Below are positions 9,130 through 19,079 of a DNA stretch of 64,000 nucleotides, piece after piece. Location: the NCBI GenBank assembly GCA_949987565.1, contig OX465109.1, positions 8,720,163 to 8,784,162 of the forward strand, written 5' to 3'. The notes beneath the pieces are model-generated. The model was given only the letters and a program-made list of their open reading frames with translations. It made no database searches and was not told the DNA's origin. Origin of the DNA: Luidia sarsii. Lineage: Eukaryota > Echinodermata > Asteroidea > Paxillosida > Luidiidae. The stretch's first letter is position 1. Each line of letters starts with the position of its first letter. The position numbers were made by a program, and so were the translations under genes.

Positions 9130-10150
9130 TTTTGGGTAAGGGTGCCAAATCCTTTGCCCGTTAGAGGCCTACTCTATACGAAGGTTTGGGTCTAAACTTC
9201 CTGATAGGCGTAGAGTTACTCAGTGTTGTAAGTTACATCTCTGCAAGAATGTTGCAAAATGGTCAAATGATGTCCTAGAGCTGCTTAAGTATCAAAATGT
9301 GCTGGAATGCCTTAAGAGGCTCCATGAAATTGGGCCCTGAAAAGTTGTTAATCCCATAGTCATTATTTGTACGTGGCAGAAAGGCTTCCACAGTAATACC
9401 GGGCCGGTTAAAAGCCAACTTTTCCTGCCATCATTCTTTTTTTTGGGGGGGGGCTCCCTAAAAATGCAACAAACACACAGGCATCCGTATCGGAACAAAC
9501 AGTCAACTTAATTTCATCTAAATTATAGGTGCTTTATTCGCCACACTTAGTCCCTAAGAACTTTAATTTTTCTGAAATCATTTCTTCTAAATTTTATCTA
9601 TAATAGTGAAGACCGTAAAACAGTATTTAGATTATGATATACAGTACAGAATGTAGGGAAGATGCTAAAGTTATATATTTTGCAGTTGATTGCTGAATAT
9701 TGCCAGACTGATTAATGTCGTTGCGACATTTTGTTTACTTAAATACACCGATAGTCGTGATGGCTTACAAGCTACTGTTAGGGTTTTTAAAATCACCGTA
9801 ATTATTGTATGTACATTGCCGGTATCGGTCCTTGCTAGATTTGTGTAATAGTCAAAGAGTAATGACACAGACCAAGAGCTACCAACCAAATGAATATTAA
9901 TGAATCGTTGGCATTTGATGAGGACTTACCAGTGCACCTGAATCGCTGTATCTTTGGACTCGTAAGTAAATGTGGCCGTGGTGTCATTGGAGGATGAATG
10001 ATTGGCTGCCAACGCCGGTGTAAAGGCTAACTCTGTCCCTCGGAGCAGGGAAAAAATCACCATTGAATGACATTCTCCTCGACGCAAGCATCATGTTAAA
10101 TCTGTGAGATTTTTTTTTTCTTCTCAGCTCAGAATATAATAGATACCGTA
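9130..10150. other. Intergenic, no gene recognised
   Basis: No supported gene. A T-run followed by a G-run lies at about 9437-9453. A fragment at 10030-10115 (CATTCTCCTCGACGCAAGCA) matches the SINE-type tail at 29695-29720 (CATTCTCCTCGATGCAAACA). Confidence 0.5.
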
Positions 10151-10184
10151 GGCCTTATTGAGTGAGCGTCGAGTACAGAGTAAG

Positions 10185-10591
10185 GAAATCGGCGCCAGTG
10201 AAGTGGGAACCGTCAAAGGCGGGTACCCGATTCCTCCAAAGAAAAGAACCGCAGTTCCACTTGGATTCGAGAGAACCGCCCAAGCCTAATATTCTGTGTC
10301 CCCCCCCCCTTCTAAATCCCCGGGGTAGGCTGGGCACCGGATTTTTTTTTTTTTTTTTTACCGAGTCGTTTACCGAGACGTCATGTCCGTATTGGACTTT
10401 TCGACTCGGTTAAACTGACCCTGGTCAATTTAATCGGGCAGAAATCGGTCGGTTTAAACTACCCATTCGAGTCGGGTAAGTTACCTGGTAGAAAATCTTC
10501 CCGGTCTGTCCGCACTGGACTTAAAATGGTCAAGTAACCCGTTTGCTCTCTTAGTTTACCCAAAATAAGTACAGTGCGAACAGGGCTTTAC
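10185..10591. mobile_element. CACTGGACTT-family element, longer copy
   Basis: The segment contains TTTACCGAGTCG and TTTACCGAGACG, GGGTAAGTTACCTGG and CTGTCCGCACTGGACTTAAA at 10508, and it ends at AGTACAGTGCGAACAGGGCT near 10586. The same blocks in the same order occur at 24150-24290, so this is one dispersed family. The left boundary is uncertain. Confidence 0.55.
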
Positions 10592-11440
10592 ACAACCAGG
10601 TAAGGAGTGGCAGATTTAACCTTCACACCGGTCTCAGATATCGGACACTGAGGGGGAGCTTCGCTCAACGGGACCGATCTCTTCAAAGTTTCTCGAGTTT
10701 TGCTTCCAATGTAGCATGATTGGGGGGGGTACTTTGCTTGATAGCGGGACGGGTCAAGGCCGCCCGGCAGGGAACTGTGAAGAGGAGTGAGAGGGAGAGG
10801 CAGACAGAGGAGCGGGCGGCAGGAGAACCTCACGAGAATGGACCCGACTGGCTCTCCGTTCGGCAGAGAGCAGAGAGGGTCGGAAACGGATCGTTGACGG
10901 TGCGTGCCGTGTGGTGGCCCAATCATCGTCCAGCAGACTAATGGACAACAAAACAATAAGGATGACTTACATATTATACTAATACCTCTCTAATACCTAT
11001 AACCTAGTATATCCACATGTAGTTTTACTTTTGTGGTCGCTCATTTTGTAACCGAGGGTAATCGAAGCTTGTCAATAATTGTCACGTCGTGTCAATTTTC
11101 TTGAAAACGTTTTTTTTTTTTTTTTGGGGGGGGGAGGATTTTTATCTCGCAGTGTCTGCTGAAATGTGCTATTACAATGAATAAACTACTGTAGATGATG
11201 CAACTTTTCGTGTGTGGCTTTCCTACGTGGTGGTCAGTGAGTGAAACTCGCTGCGGAGTTTGCCCTGCTGGACTCACAATTCGCACTGTGGCGCTCAGTG
11301 CTTTGCCTGCTTGCCTGCTTTGAATCCAACCCACTGATTGGAAGACCAAAGACAAAGCAACTAGCTGGCAGTGCTAATTGTACGTTGGATACCGGATAGG
11401 GGCTTGGATAGGAACTGAAAAAGACAAGCCAGAGCCCAAG
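10592..11440. other. Intergenic; GC-rich patch 10620-10940 without a gene
   Basis: A GC-rich patch with purine-rich AGAGGAGTGAGAGGGAGAGG yields overlapping open frames on both strands, none resembling a family I know. A T15-G9 junction lies at 11111-11135. Confidence 0.4.
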
Positions 11441-12060
11441 CCTAGAACCTTCATTTCGTAAAGGGCTTACATTTGTACTGTAGTGCACTATACTAGCCTA
11501 CTGCACTTGGCCAAAGCCTGAGCCAGTAACCTTTATTTCGTAAAGGGCTTACGATTGTACTTTTACGTATATAGTACACTACAGTATACTAGTGTACTGC
11601 ACTAAGCCCAATCCCACAACCTTCCATTTTTAAAGGGCTCAGCCGATTGTACTGTAGTGAAGTGCACTACCGGTGTACTAATGTACTGCACTAAGCCCAA
11701 GTCTGAGCCTATAAACCTTCATTTCGTAAAGGGCTTATGATTGTATTGTAGTACACCGCCGGTATGCTAGTGTACTGCACCATTTCGTAAAGGGCTTATG
11801 ATTGTATTGTAGTGCGCCATACTAGTGTACTGCACCATTTCGTAAAGGGCTTATGATTGTATTGTAGTGCACTATACTAGTGTAGTGCGCTAAGCCCAAG
11901 CCTGAGCCTATGACCTTCATTTTGTAAATGGCTTATGATTGTATTATAGTGCACTACCGCACCATTTCGTAAAGGGCTTATGGTTGTGTTGCAGCGCACT
12001 ATACTAGTGTACTGCACCATTTCATGAAGGGCCTATGATTGTATTGTAGCGCACTATACT
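11440..12060. repeat. Tandem array ending in CATTTCGTAAAGGGCTTATG units
   Basis: Seven or so irregular units (about 60 and 110 bp) share CATTTCGTAAAGGGCTTATG, ATTGTATTGTAGTGCACTAT and ACTAGTGTACTGCAC, with AAGCCCAAGCCTGAGCCTAT in the longer ones. The CCTTCATTTCGTAAAGGGCT block matches the terminal repeat of the small element at 56439-56676. The array probably lies in or just past the 3' UTR of the - strand sulfotransferase; TTTATT at 11532-11537 reads AATAAA on the - strand but lies inside a repeat unit. Confidence 0.85.
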
Positions 12061-12153
12061 GACTGCATGGTTGTGAATGATGTAATGGAATGATGTAATG
12101 GGAGCGAGGTACATGGGGGTTATGAAAAGATTGGATCAAGGAGAGGGGTGGGG

Positions 12154-13050
12154 TCAGTTTTGGCCTGCTTCCTCGGCTTGGGCAACCCGCTGATTCGCCC
12201 ACATTCGAATGTCGCTCACGTTGGACGGCATGTGGTAGCCGAACAGCCTGAAATCCTCCTCGTATTTGCGCACGAGTCGCTGGAATATCTCCTGAGGCAC
12301 GTTGGCGAGATGGTCTCGGACCAGGCTCAGGTCGGTGATTCTCCTCTTGGCCTCCGCCGCCTGGTAGGTGGCGCCCTTCGCGGTCCCCGTGCGGCTCAGC
12401 ACGAAGGCCGAGTCTCCGTCGACCGTCTCCAGTCGGCCGAGGAAGTCCACGCCGAGCCGGCAGGGCCGGTAGAACTGCCACACGGGCTTCCAGTGCACCT
12501 CGTTGTCGCCCGACTCGGTGATGTAGCGGACGAACTCGAGGATGGTCGGCGTCGGTCGGACCATGTCGGCCGCTTTCGGGTCCTTCCGGAACATGCGGAC
12601 CATCCGCTTGGCCCAGGGCCGGTACCACTGCGAGTGGTTCTCGACGAACTTGTTCCGCCAGGCCGAGACGATTCTCACCAGCGGGTGTCGGACAAACAGG
12701 ACCTTGTAGTGGGTTCTCAGGCGCTTGAGGTACAGGGACTCGGCCGCGTCCGAGAGGGCGTCGAGCGCCTTCGGGTGGAGTCGGCGGTACTCGGGCGACG
12801 CTTTCTTGTGGAGGCTCTCGAAGACTCCGTTCCAGTGCCACGAGCCAACCTTCATCACGGTGAAGACGGTCAAGTTGTAATCGTCATTGGAGAGGGCGCC
12901 CGCCATGTGCCGGCGCAGTGCCCACAGAGACGAAGCTTCTTTGTCGGGGTCATACTGGCGGACGTTGTAGAAGCGATCGCATTCGGACCGCATGTAGGCC
13001 AGCCGGAAGTTGCTTCGCTGCTCGATTCGTGAAATGGGCCCAGAGTTAAC
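12154..13050 (-). CDS. Sulfotransferase catalytic exon (last exon)
   Basis: On the - strand the acceptor is TTTGACAG ending at 13051 and the exon runs to TGA at 12154-12156. It starts VNSGPISRIEQRSNFRLAYM, where the RxEQR...C region corresponds to the pre-catalytic segment of CHST11-14. All catalytic-domain landmarks lie in this one exon. GC content is about 60%, far above the flanks. The + strand frame covering 12148-13032 is its shadow. Confidence 0.92.
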   Translation of the reverse strand, partial: VNSGPISRIEQRSNFRLAYMRSECDRFYNVRQYDPDKEASSLWALRRHMAGALSNDDYNLTVFTVMKVGSWHWNGVFESLHKKASPEYRRLHPKALDALSDAAESLYLKRLRTHYKVLFVRHPLVRIVSAWRNKFVENHSQWYRPWAKRMVRMFRKDPKAADMVRPTPTILEFVRYITESGDNEVHWKPVWQFYRPCRLGVDFLGRLETVDGDSAFVLSRTGTAKGATYQAAEAKRRITDLSLVRDHLANVPQEIFQRLVRKYEEDFRLFGYHMPSNVSDIRMWANQRVAQAEEAGQN

Positions 13051-16000
13051 CTGTCAAATAGAGGTGGGTGTTTCAAAATGTGGCACAAGATTAGGGGGCC
13101 CGAGACTTCGATCCAAGAGATTCCAGTCAGCCAGCCACTAAAGCATGCCAGTTTGACAGCTGTAGAGCCAGCCAGCCATCCAGCCAACCAACTAGCCAGC
13201 CAGCCAGCCAGCCAGCCAATCAACCAACTAGCCAGCCAGCCAGCCAGTCAGCCAACCAGCCAGCCAGCCAGCCAGTCAGCAAGCCAACCAGCCAGCCAGT
13301 CAGCCAATCAGCCTGTCAGTCAGTCTGCCAGCCATTTAGCAAGCAAACCAGCCAGTCAGCCAGCCAGTCAACCAACTAGCCAGCCAGCCAGCCAACCAAC
13401 CAACTAGCCAGCCAGCCAGTCAGCCAGCCAGCCAGTCAGCCAGCCAGTCAGCCAGCCAGTCAGCAAGCCAGTCAGCCAGCCAGCCAACCAACCACCCAAC
13501 TAGCCAGCCAGCCAGCCAGTAAGCCAGCCAGTCAGCAAGCCAGTCAGCCAGCCAGCCAGCAAGCCAGCCAGCCATCCAGTCAGCCAGCCAGCCAGTCAGC
13601 CTGTCAGCCAGCCAGTCAGCCAGTTAGTCAGCCAGTCAGCCAGTGGGTCAGCCAGCCAGCCAGCCAGCCAGCTTGCCAGCATGCCAGCCAGTCAGCCAGC
13701 CAGCTAGCCAGCCAGCCAGCCAGTCAGCCAGCCAGCCAGTCAGTCAGCCAGCTAGCCAGCCAGCCAGCCAGTCAGCCAGCCAGCCAGTCAGTCAGCCAGC
13801 CAGTCAGCCTGTCAGCCAGCCTGTCAGCCAGCCAGCCAGCTAGCCAGCCAGCCAGCCAGTCAGCCTGTTAGTCAGCCAGTCAGCCAGTGGGTCAGCCAGC
13901 CAGCCAGCCAGCCAGCTTGCCAGCCTGCCAGCCTGTCAGCCAGCCAGCCAGCTAGCCAGCCAGCCAGCCAGTCAGCCAGTTAGTCAGCCAGTCAGCCAGT
14001 GGGTCAGCCAGCCAGCCAGCCAGCCAGCTTGCCAGCCTGCCAGCCTGTCAGCCAGCCAGCCAGCTAGCCAGTCAGCCAGCCAGTCAGCCAGTTAGTCAGC
14101 CAGTCAGCCAGTGGGTCAGCCAGCCAGCCAGCCAGCCAGCTTGCCAGCCTGCCAGCCTGTCAGCCAGCCAGCCAGCTAGCCAGCCAGCCAGCCAGTCAGC
14201 CAGTTAGTCAGCCAGTCAGCCAGTGGGTCAGCCAGCCAGCCAGCCAGCCAGCTTGCCAGCCTGCCAGCCTGTCAGCCAGCCAGCCAGCTAGCCAGCCAGC
14301 CAGCCAGTCAGCCAGTTAGTCAGCCAGTCAGCCAGTGGGTCAGCCAGCCAGCCAGCCAGCCAGCTTGTCAGCCTGCCAGCCTGTCAGCCAGCCAGCTAGC
14401 TAGCCAGCCAGCCAGCCAGTCAGCCAGTTAGTCAGCCAGTCAGCCAGTGGGTCAGCCAGCCAGCCAGCCAGCCAGCTTGCCAGCCTGCCAGCCTGTCAGC
14501 CAGCCAGCCAGCTAGCCAGTCAGCCAGCCAGTCAGCCAGTTAGTCAGCCAGTCAGCCAGTGGGTCAGCCAGCCAGCCAGCCAGCCAGCTTGTCAGCCAGC
14601 CAGCCAGCTAGCCAGCTAGCCAGCCAGCCAGCCAGTCAGCCAGTTAGTCAGCCAGTCAGCCAGTGTGTCAGCCAGCCAGCCAGCCAGCCATAAAATGATT
14701 AATTTAGATCCTGCGCTTTGTCGAATGATATGCATTGCGGCACACATTATTGTCTTGCCTGACTTGCATTTGTGTGCACTTTACATACAGTGCAGTATAA
14801 TGTCAAAAACCTTGCCACACTAGCATTCGTCAGCCGATGCAGAAATAACATTGGGTGCAGCTGCACCATATTTCAGTCACTTGTTTGAAGGGTTTCAAAC
14901 GGATTGACGAGACTTTGCAGCTGTTGAGAAAACATCAATGAGAGACAAACAAATCCATCTAAATTCAATGATGGCGATCTATAATAGCGTTTTGCTAGCA
15001 TATCGGTAGAATAAAAGAGCCGCAAGATGTTAATGTTCAATACCCTCACTGTAACAGTCTGGGAGAAGAAAAAACACCCAAATTAGAACACCAATAAATA
15101 TTGTAATGTATGGACAACATCCATGGTATAGCGAAGTGCGTGTTCTGTACATGTTCTGCTGTCTGTCGTCGGATTGACAAATACGCCTCACAAAATCATG
15201 CTTTGGGGGGATACTGCAAGTTAGTCTATTATTATTGTTATTATTTTTTTTTTTTGGGGGGGGGCCAAAATGGTTGTGTCTGACTGTGTCTTTTCTCTAT
15301 ACATAATAATACTGTAGTTGGTCTTTTGTTGATTTACAGGTTTTCCACCCTTTTACGGTAAGGGTTTCAAACAAAAATTTATCTTTCCTAAAGCGTTTGC
15401 ATTTGTCCGTAGGTTGTTGGGCCGTCACGCTATTGTGATTATTGCAGTGATGGTCATCCGTATACTGTACAGTCATGTAGATGTACACGGTACATCGAGC
15501 CTGTACGCAGTGAGGTCAGTTAATGTTCACACGGTATTTTTCCAGAGGCGCTCATCGCTGCTTAAGTGTCACATTTCACTGCCAAGTCCCTTATTATAAC
15601 AACACTAATTTTCGCTGTCAACTTCGCTGCTAACTTTGGAGAGTTAGCAGCGAAGTTAGCAGCGACATTGGCAGCGAAGTTAGCAGCGACGTTAGCAGCG
15701 ACGTTAGCAGCGAAGTTAGCAGCGAAGTTAGCAGCGACGTTAGCAGCGAAGTTAGCAGCGAAGTTAGCAGCGGAGTTAGCAGCGAAGTTAGCAGCGGAGT
15801 TAGCAGCGAAGTTAGCAGCGAAGTTAGCTGCGAAGTTAGCAGCGAAGTTAGCAGCGAAGTTAGCAGCGAAGTTAGCAGCGAAGTTAGCAGCGAAGTAAGC
15901 AGTCAAGTTAGCAGCGAAATTAGCAGCGAAGTTAGCAGCGGAGTTAGCTATACTCGTGTAAACGGGATACCCTACCTTTGGTTCATTCGTCTTCAAGGGC

Positions 16001-17298
16001 GGTCCCGTCTTCCGAATACGACCGTTGACGTTTTTGTCAACATGGGGTGAACACACGGTGCCTGGAAAAGCCAATAAGAAACTCGAATAAAACTCAGGAC
16101 ATGCACGGTGTAGATCTGCGTGTAGTACGATGGAAGTTGAAGGAATGTATAGGTATAAACATAGTTGCCGTGAAAACTCCCCCCCCCCAATTTAACTTTT
16201 GGGATGAGTCGACTTGGCTTTCCCTCTGCATAGCGGGACCTGCCCAGTCAGTGAGCTCTCTCAGATGGAAAGACCTGACACGTATAAGAAGCGGGGAGAG
16301 GCATTGGCAATTATAGAAGCCGTCCACTGTGCCGCCCTAAAACTTCCAGTGAATGCAAACTATTTCAATGAGCACAATAAACCTTTCAGAAGTTGCTGGA
16401 CCGTGCCTCGGATCGGAGACGTCTGGGACCGAGCGTCCAGCGGTTGAGTTCGGCGAGACAGCGTTCGGAGGTGGAGGGCGGTGGGTTCGTGGCTACGGCA
16501 CGGGTTTGGATATTCATTATGGAGAGTGCCTGTAAATCGAGTAAGTATTGTCTCCAGTCTTGTTCTGTGTTACTGGTCAATCGTCCTAGCTCCTTGCCCG
16601 TGCTACCTTATCAACATACCCCCACTGTAAAAAGGGTGGGAAAACCCCCCTAAATCAACAATAGGCCAAGTATTATTACGTAGAAAAGCTACACTGTCTG
16701 GCACAACCACTTGCCCCAAACATTGGACTTGCTGTATTCCCTGAAACGTATTGTGTGAGGCCTATTTTGTCAACCGGACGACAGTCGGCAGTGACAGCAG
16801 GCACTGTACAGAACATGCACTTCCACTATAGACCGTGTAAGTCTCGTGGTGGAAAAGGGGTATTAAACTAAGAGTTTCTTTGCTCTATAGATTTTGCCAT
16901 CAATACTACCAATGCATTTCGAGAGTGCATGTATTTGGGTTTTAGGTTTTTCCTGGACTCTACGGATAGTTGCCATCAACTTGTATTGCCAATGCATTTC
17001 GAGAGTCCATGCATTTTGCAGTGTTGCGTCGAATTCTGTGACAGCCTACCGATCGGCCCCCGATACACTTCAATGCCATTGTGTATATCGGTAGTCTGAG
17101 CGCGGCCGCATTACCTTCGTCGGTGTAGGCGCATTTGGCATCGATGCTGAACGGCGGGGAGCTGTCGACGAAGCGCGCACCCAATCCCAGCATCACTCCC
17201 ATGGCGCAGGCCACACCCAGTAGTAGCGTCCGCTTGAGTCTGGACTTGGTGCAGAGAGTCCCGTAGACTCCTCTCAAGAGCCTCCCCTTCGGTCGCAT
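12154..17298 (-). CDS. Carbohydrate sulfotransferase (HNK-1ST/C4ST-type, Sulfotransfer_2 family), spliced
   Basis: The 3' exon (12154-13050) encodes 298 residues with the two PAPS-binding motifs of Golgi carbohydrate sulfotransferases. The 5'-phosphosulfate loop appears as FTVMKVGSWHWNGVF (family form PKVACTNWKR), and the 3'-phosphate motif as LFVRHPLVRIVSAWRNKF (family form FVRxPFxRLVSAYRNKF). DFRLFGYHMPS near the C terminus matches DFLMFNYSVPS of CHST11. The first coding exon (17115-17298) gives MRPKGRLLRG, a basic stretch and the hydrophobic segment TLLLGVACAMGVMLGLG, a type II Golgi anchor. The likely role is transfer of sulfate from PAPS to a glycan in the Golgi lumen; the acceptor sugar cannot be told. 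The first exon exits in phase 1 and the last enters in phase 0, so at least one exon lies between them. Linking the first exon to this gene rests on strand, position and topology. Confidence 0.8.
13130..14692. repeat. AGCC-type tetranucleotide array with 112-bp higher-order unit
   Basis: About 1.5 kb is built from CAGC/CAGT/CAGCT tetramers. From about 13640 it organises into higher-order units marked by CAGCCAGTGGGTCAGCC. Successive markers at about 13887, 13999, 14110, 14222, 14334, 14447 and 14559 give a 112-bp period, each unit with CTTGCCAGCCTGCCAGCCTG. The earlier part (13130-13640) is irregular. Open frames rich in Ser, Gln, Pro and Ala are repeat artefacts. It lies in the intron 5' of the sulfotransferase catalytic exon. 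Confidence 0.96.
14693..15640. other. Sulfotransferase intron sequence, nothing else recognised
   Basis: AT-rich intron sequence. A T12-G9 junction lies at 15245-15264. I could not identify the missing phase 1-to-0 exon here. Confidence 0.4.
15640..15950. repeat. 12-bp minisatellite (GTTAGCAGCGAA), about 25 copies
   Basis: Units of GTTAGCAGCGAA vary mainly at one or two positions (GACG, GGAG, GCTG). The period of 12 keeps frames open on both strands (AAKL on +, NFAA on -). It is flanked on the left by TTCGCTGCTAACTTTGGAGA, an inverted copy of one unit. Confidence 0.95.
16383..16529 (-). CDS. Candidate middle exon of the sulfotransferase (stem region)
   Basis: On the - strand CTCGATTTACAG precedes 16529 as a good acceptor, and GTTTAT follows 16383 as a moderate donor. 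The 147-nt piece is open in the frame set by the first exon (entering in phase 1). It would encode THNEYP-like and LHLRTLSRRTQPLDARSQ stretches, a basic polar segment suited to a Golgi stem. It exits in phase 1 whereas the catalytic exon needs phase 0. Either one more exon exists, a weaker donor at 16402 is used, or this is not an exon. Confidence 0.3.
17115..17298 (-). CDS. First coding exon: type II signal anchor, probably of the sulfotransferase
   Basis: The ATG at 17298-17296 starts MRPKGRLLRGVYGTLCTKSR, then LKR and a 17-20 residue hydrophobic span, then ARFVDSSPPFSIDAKCAYTD and EG at a GTAATG donor. A short basic N terminus followed by one membrane span and no cleavage site is the layout of Golgi sulfotransferases. 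A purine tract (GAGAGA on +, CTCTCT on -) lies just upstream of the ATG. Upstream in-frame sequence is open but repeat-like, so this Met is chosen. Confidence 0.6.
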
Positions 17299-17962
17299 GA
17301 CGAGAGAGAGAGAGAGAGAGCACACATGCACAGCTCCTATAACTGTACAGACTCGGCGGGCGACTATTATACAAACTGTGTGAGACTCGATCCGGTGCGG
17401 AAGGATTATGTACATTCGTATAATATTGAGAGTGGAAATAATAGTATCGGACGTTCTGTCAGGGATCCCTGGTGTCCTGTGTATGACGCTATCTTATTGT
17501 GGCGGGTATTTGAATTGGAACCAGCGAATGTTTTTAATAATAATCAATTGTTGTTCCTGGCTGTAAACGGTTAAGTGCTTCTGCCTGGCAAATCGGTGAA
17601 AATTCTCTCGGTGACTGCATGGCAAACGAGTGCGCGCATGATATGCGTACACAGCGCTCCGCTAGCTGTATGCGGTCACGCGTTGCCATCCAGTCACCAA
17701 CGGAATTGCCACTAATTTCTCCGAAACTACCTACTCAACGTTTCAAAAAAAAAATTATTCTGTTGCTGGTATCAAGACGAACATTCTGTGTGAGTTTCAT
17801 TTCTGAACTTTATCTAGTTTTTGAAGAAAAAAAATAAACAAATCACGAACTTTGCCATAGAGTGTGCGATAAAAACACGACGAGTTTGTCATCTATATTA
17901 TGCTTTGCGAACGTCGAAAAGGTTTATTGTGAGAATAGTAACCATTACGCCACTCACTACCC

Positions 17963-17989
17963 TTCCACTTGTTGAGGGAACAAGTGGAA
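17963..17989. repeat. Small perfect stem-loop beside a larger palindrome
   Basis: TTCCACTTGTT and AACAAGTGGAA form 11-bp arms around a GAGGG loop. The last base is shared with the start of the 78-bp palindrome at 17989. Confidence 0.85.
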
Positions 17990-18066
17990 TGGCGGACACG
18001 GACAAAGAGGACAGGTGGAGGGGGGGGCCCCCCCCTCCACCTGTCCTCTTTGTCCGTGTCCGCCAT
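17989..18066. repeat. Perfect 78-bp palindrome without spacer
   Basis: The left arm runs from ATGGCGGACACGGACAAAGA to a G8 run ending at 18027. The right arm starts with C8 at 18028 and ends TCTTTGTCCGTGTCCGCCAT at 18066. All 39 base pairs match. Confidence 0.95.
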
Positions 18067-18119
18067 GCGTGTCGGCTTTTACACGATATACTGTCCATTG
18101 TTGTCATTCTGCCTATGGG

Positions 18120-18170
18120 GCCGGGATGGTCCCGCAAGGATCGAAACGTCGGGTCCATCCTAGAATGAAT
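18120..18170 (+). repeat. Fragment of the GATCGAAACGTC dispersed family
   Basis: GGGATGGTCCCGCAAGGATC followed by GAAACGTCGGGTCC is a diverged copy of the block found at 54040-54085 and elsewhere. Confidence 0.5.
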
Positions 18171-18415
18171 GATTACTATAATCCCAACAAAGGATAATTA
18201 TGACAGAATAAGACAGTGATAGATTTAGGTTGAATCCGTGCAGTTTCTTAATTTTTTAAGTGTGTGGGGTTCTGAAAAGAGCCGGTAGAACTCGACGTTT
18301 CGAATAATTATTTCAAATGTTACCCCCAAAAAAATTAGCGGCTGTGACAAACAGTACTAGGTACAATGCAAGTGTACACGTCGATCCTAGCATGACCATT
18401 CTGAAAGGTAGATTT

Positions 18416-18705
18416 AAAGGCCCTATAGGCCTACAACATTGGTAAAAGTCAAAAGATTGCCACAATTTATTTGCTAAACCATTGAACATTCAAAAAAAAA
18501 TCCGGCGAAGGTTTAAGCTCAAAATGGTACGGTAAATCTGGGAAAGTAGAAAAAGGAAAAAAAAAAAAACGTCACCGTTCTCGCACCGTTCTGTAGTTTA
18601 AGAAGTAGTCATTACCCGCGAGTACGGTAATAAACTATTTTGTCGATGTTTGAGTGAAAATTTCTCGAGAAGTACAGCATCCCAGACCGTCATATTTCAA
18701 CATGA
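18416..18705 (-). mobile_element. ACAACATTGG-end element (reverse copy)
   Basis: It reads as the inverse of the copies at 21654-22037 and 30578-30985: AAAGATTGCCACAATTT, GTACGGTAATAAACTATTTT, TCGATGTTTGAGTGAAA and TCTCGAGAAGTACAGCATCC. The outer end AAAGGCCCTATAGGCCTACA matches the family terminus. Confidence 0.6.
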
Positions 18706-19079
18706 GGAACGTTTCGAGTATACTCTTCGAAAGGTCGAGTTCTTCCGTTTCCATCCTGCATACTCTCACCTTTGAAAACCTTCACATCTCAGAGGACATG
18801 ACAATAATTTTATTTGTTGTATGCTGGCGACTTCTGCTTTATTCTATTCAACTTCCTACTTGAATGTGCGGTGATACAATGTACTGTATTACCCGATAAT
18901 TTTCGCCGAGGAAGATTTCACTCGTGAGATTTCGCCGCCGTTCAAAAGACCTACGACGCTGACGGCGCCCCCGCCATTATTATTATTCGTACCGCTCTAA
19001 AAAGAGAGCAAACTCATTTGAATTTTATTCCCCAAGTTTCTTTCACCGATTGGTGGCGCCCTATTGGAGCACCGGCCAG

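Noticed and set aside
11999..12841. 280-codon - strand frame overlapping the sulfotransferase exon
   Set aside because: Its residues (Arg/Pro/Gly-rich) show no domain, while the overlapping frame carries both PAPS motifs. It is a GC-rich shadow, as is the + strand frame at 12148-13032.
13078..13843. Ser/Gln/Pro/Ala-rich frames
   Set aside because: They translate the AGCC/AGTC tetranucleotide array and have no other support.
15562..16074. Ala/Asn/Phe repeat frame on - and Ala/Lys/Leu frame on +
   Set aside because: Both are readings of the 12-bp array.
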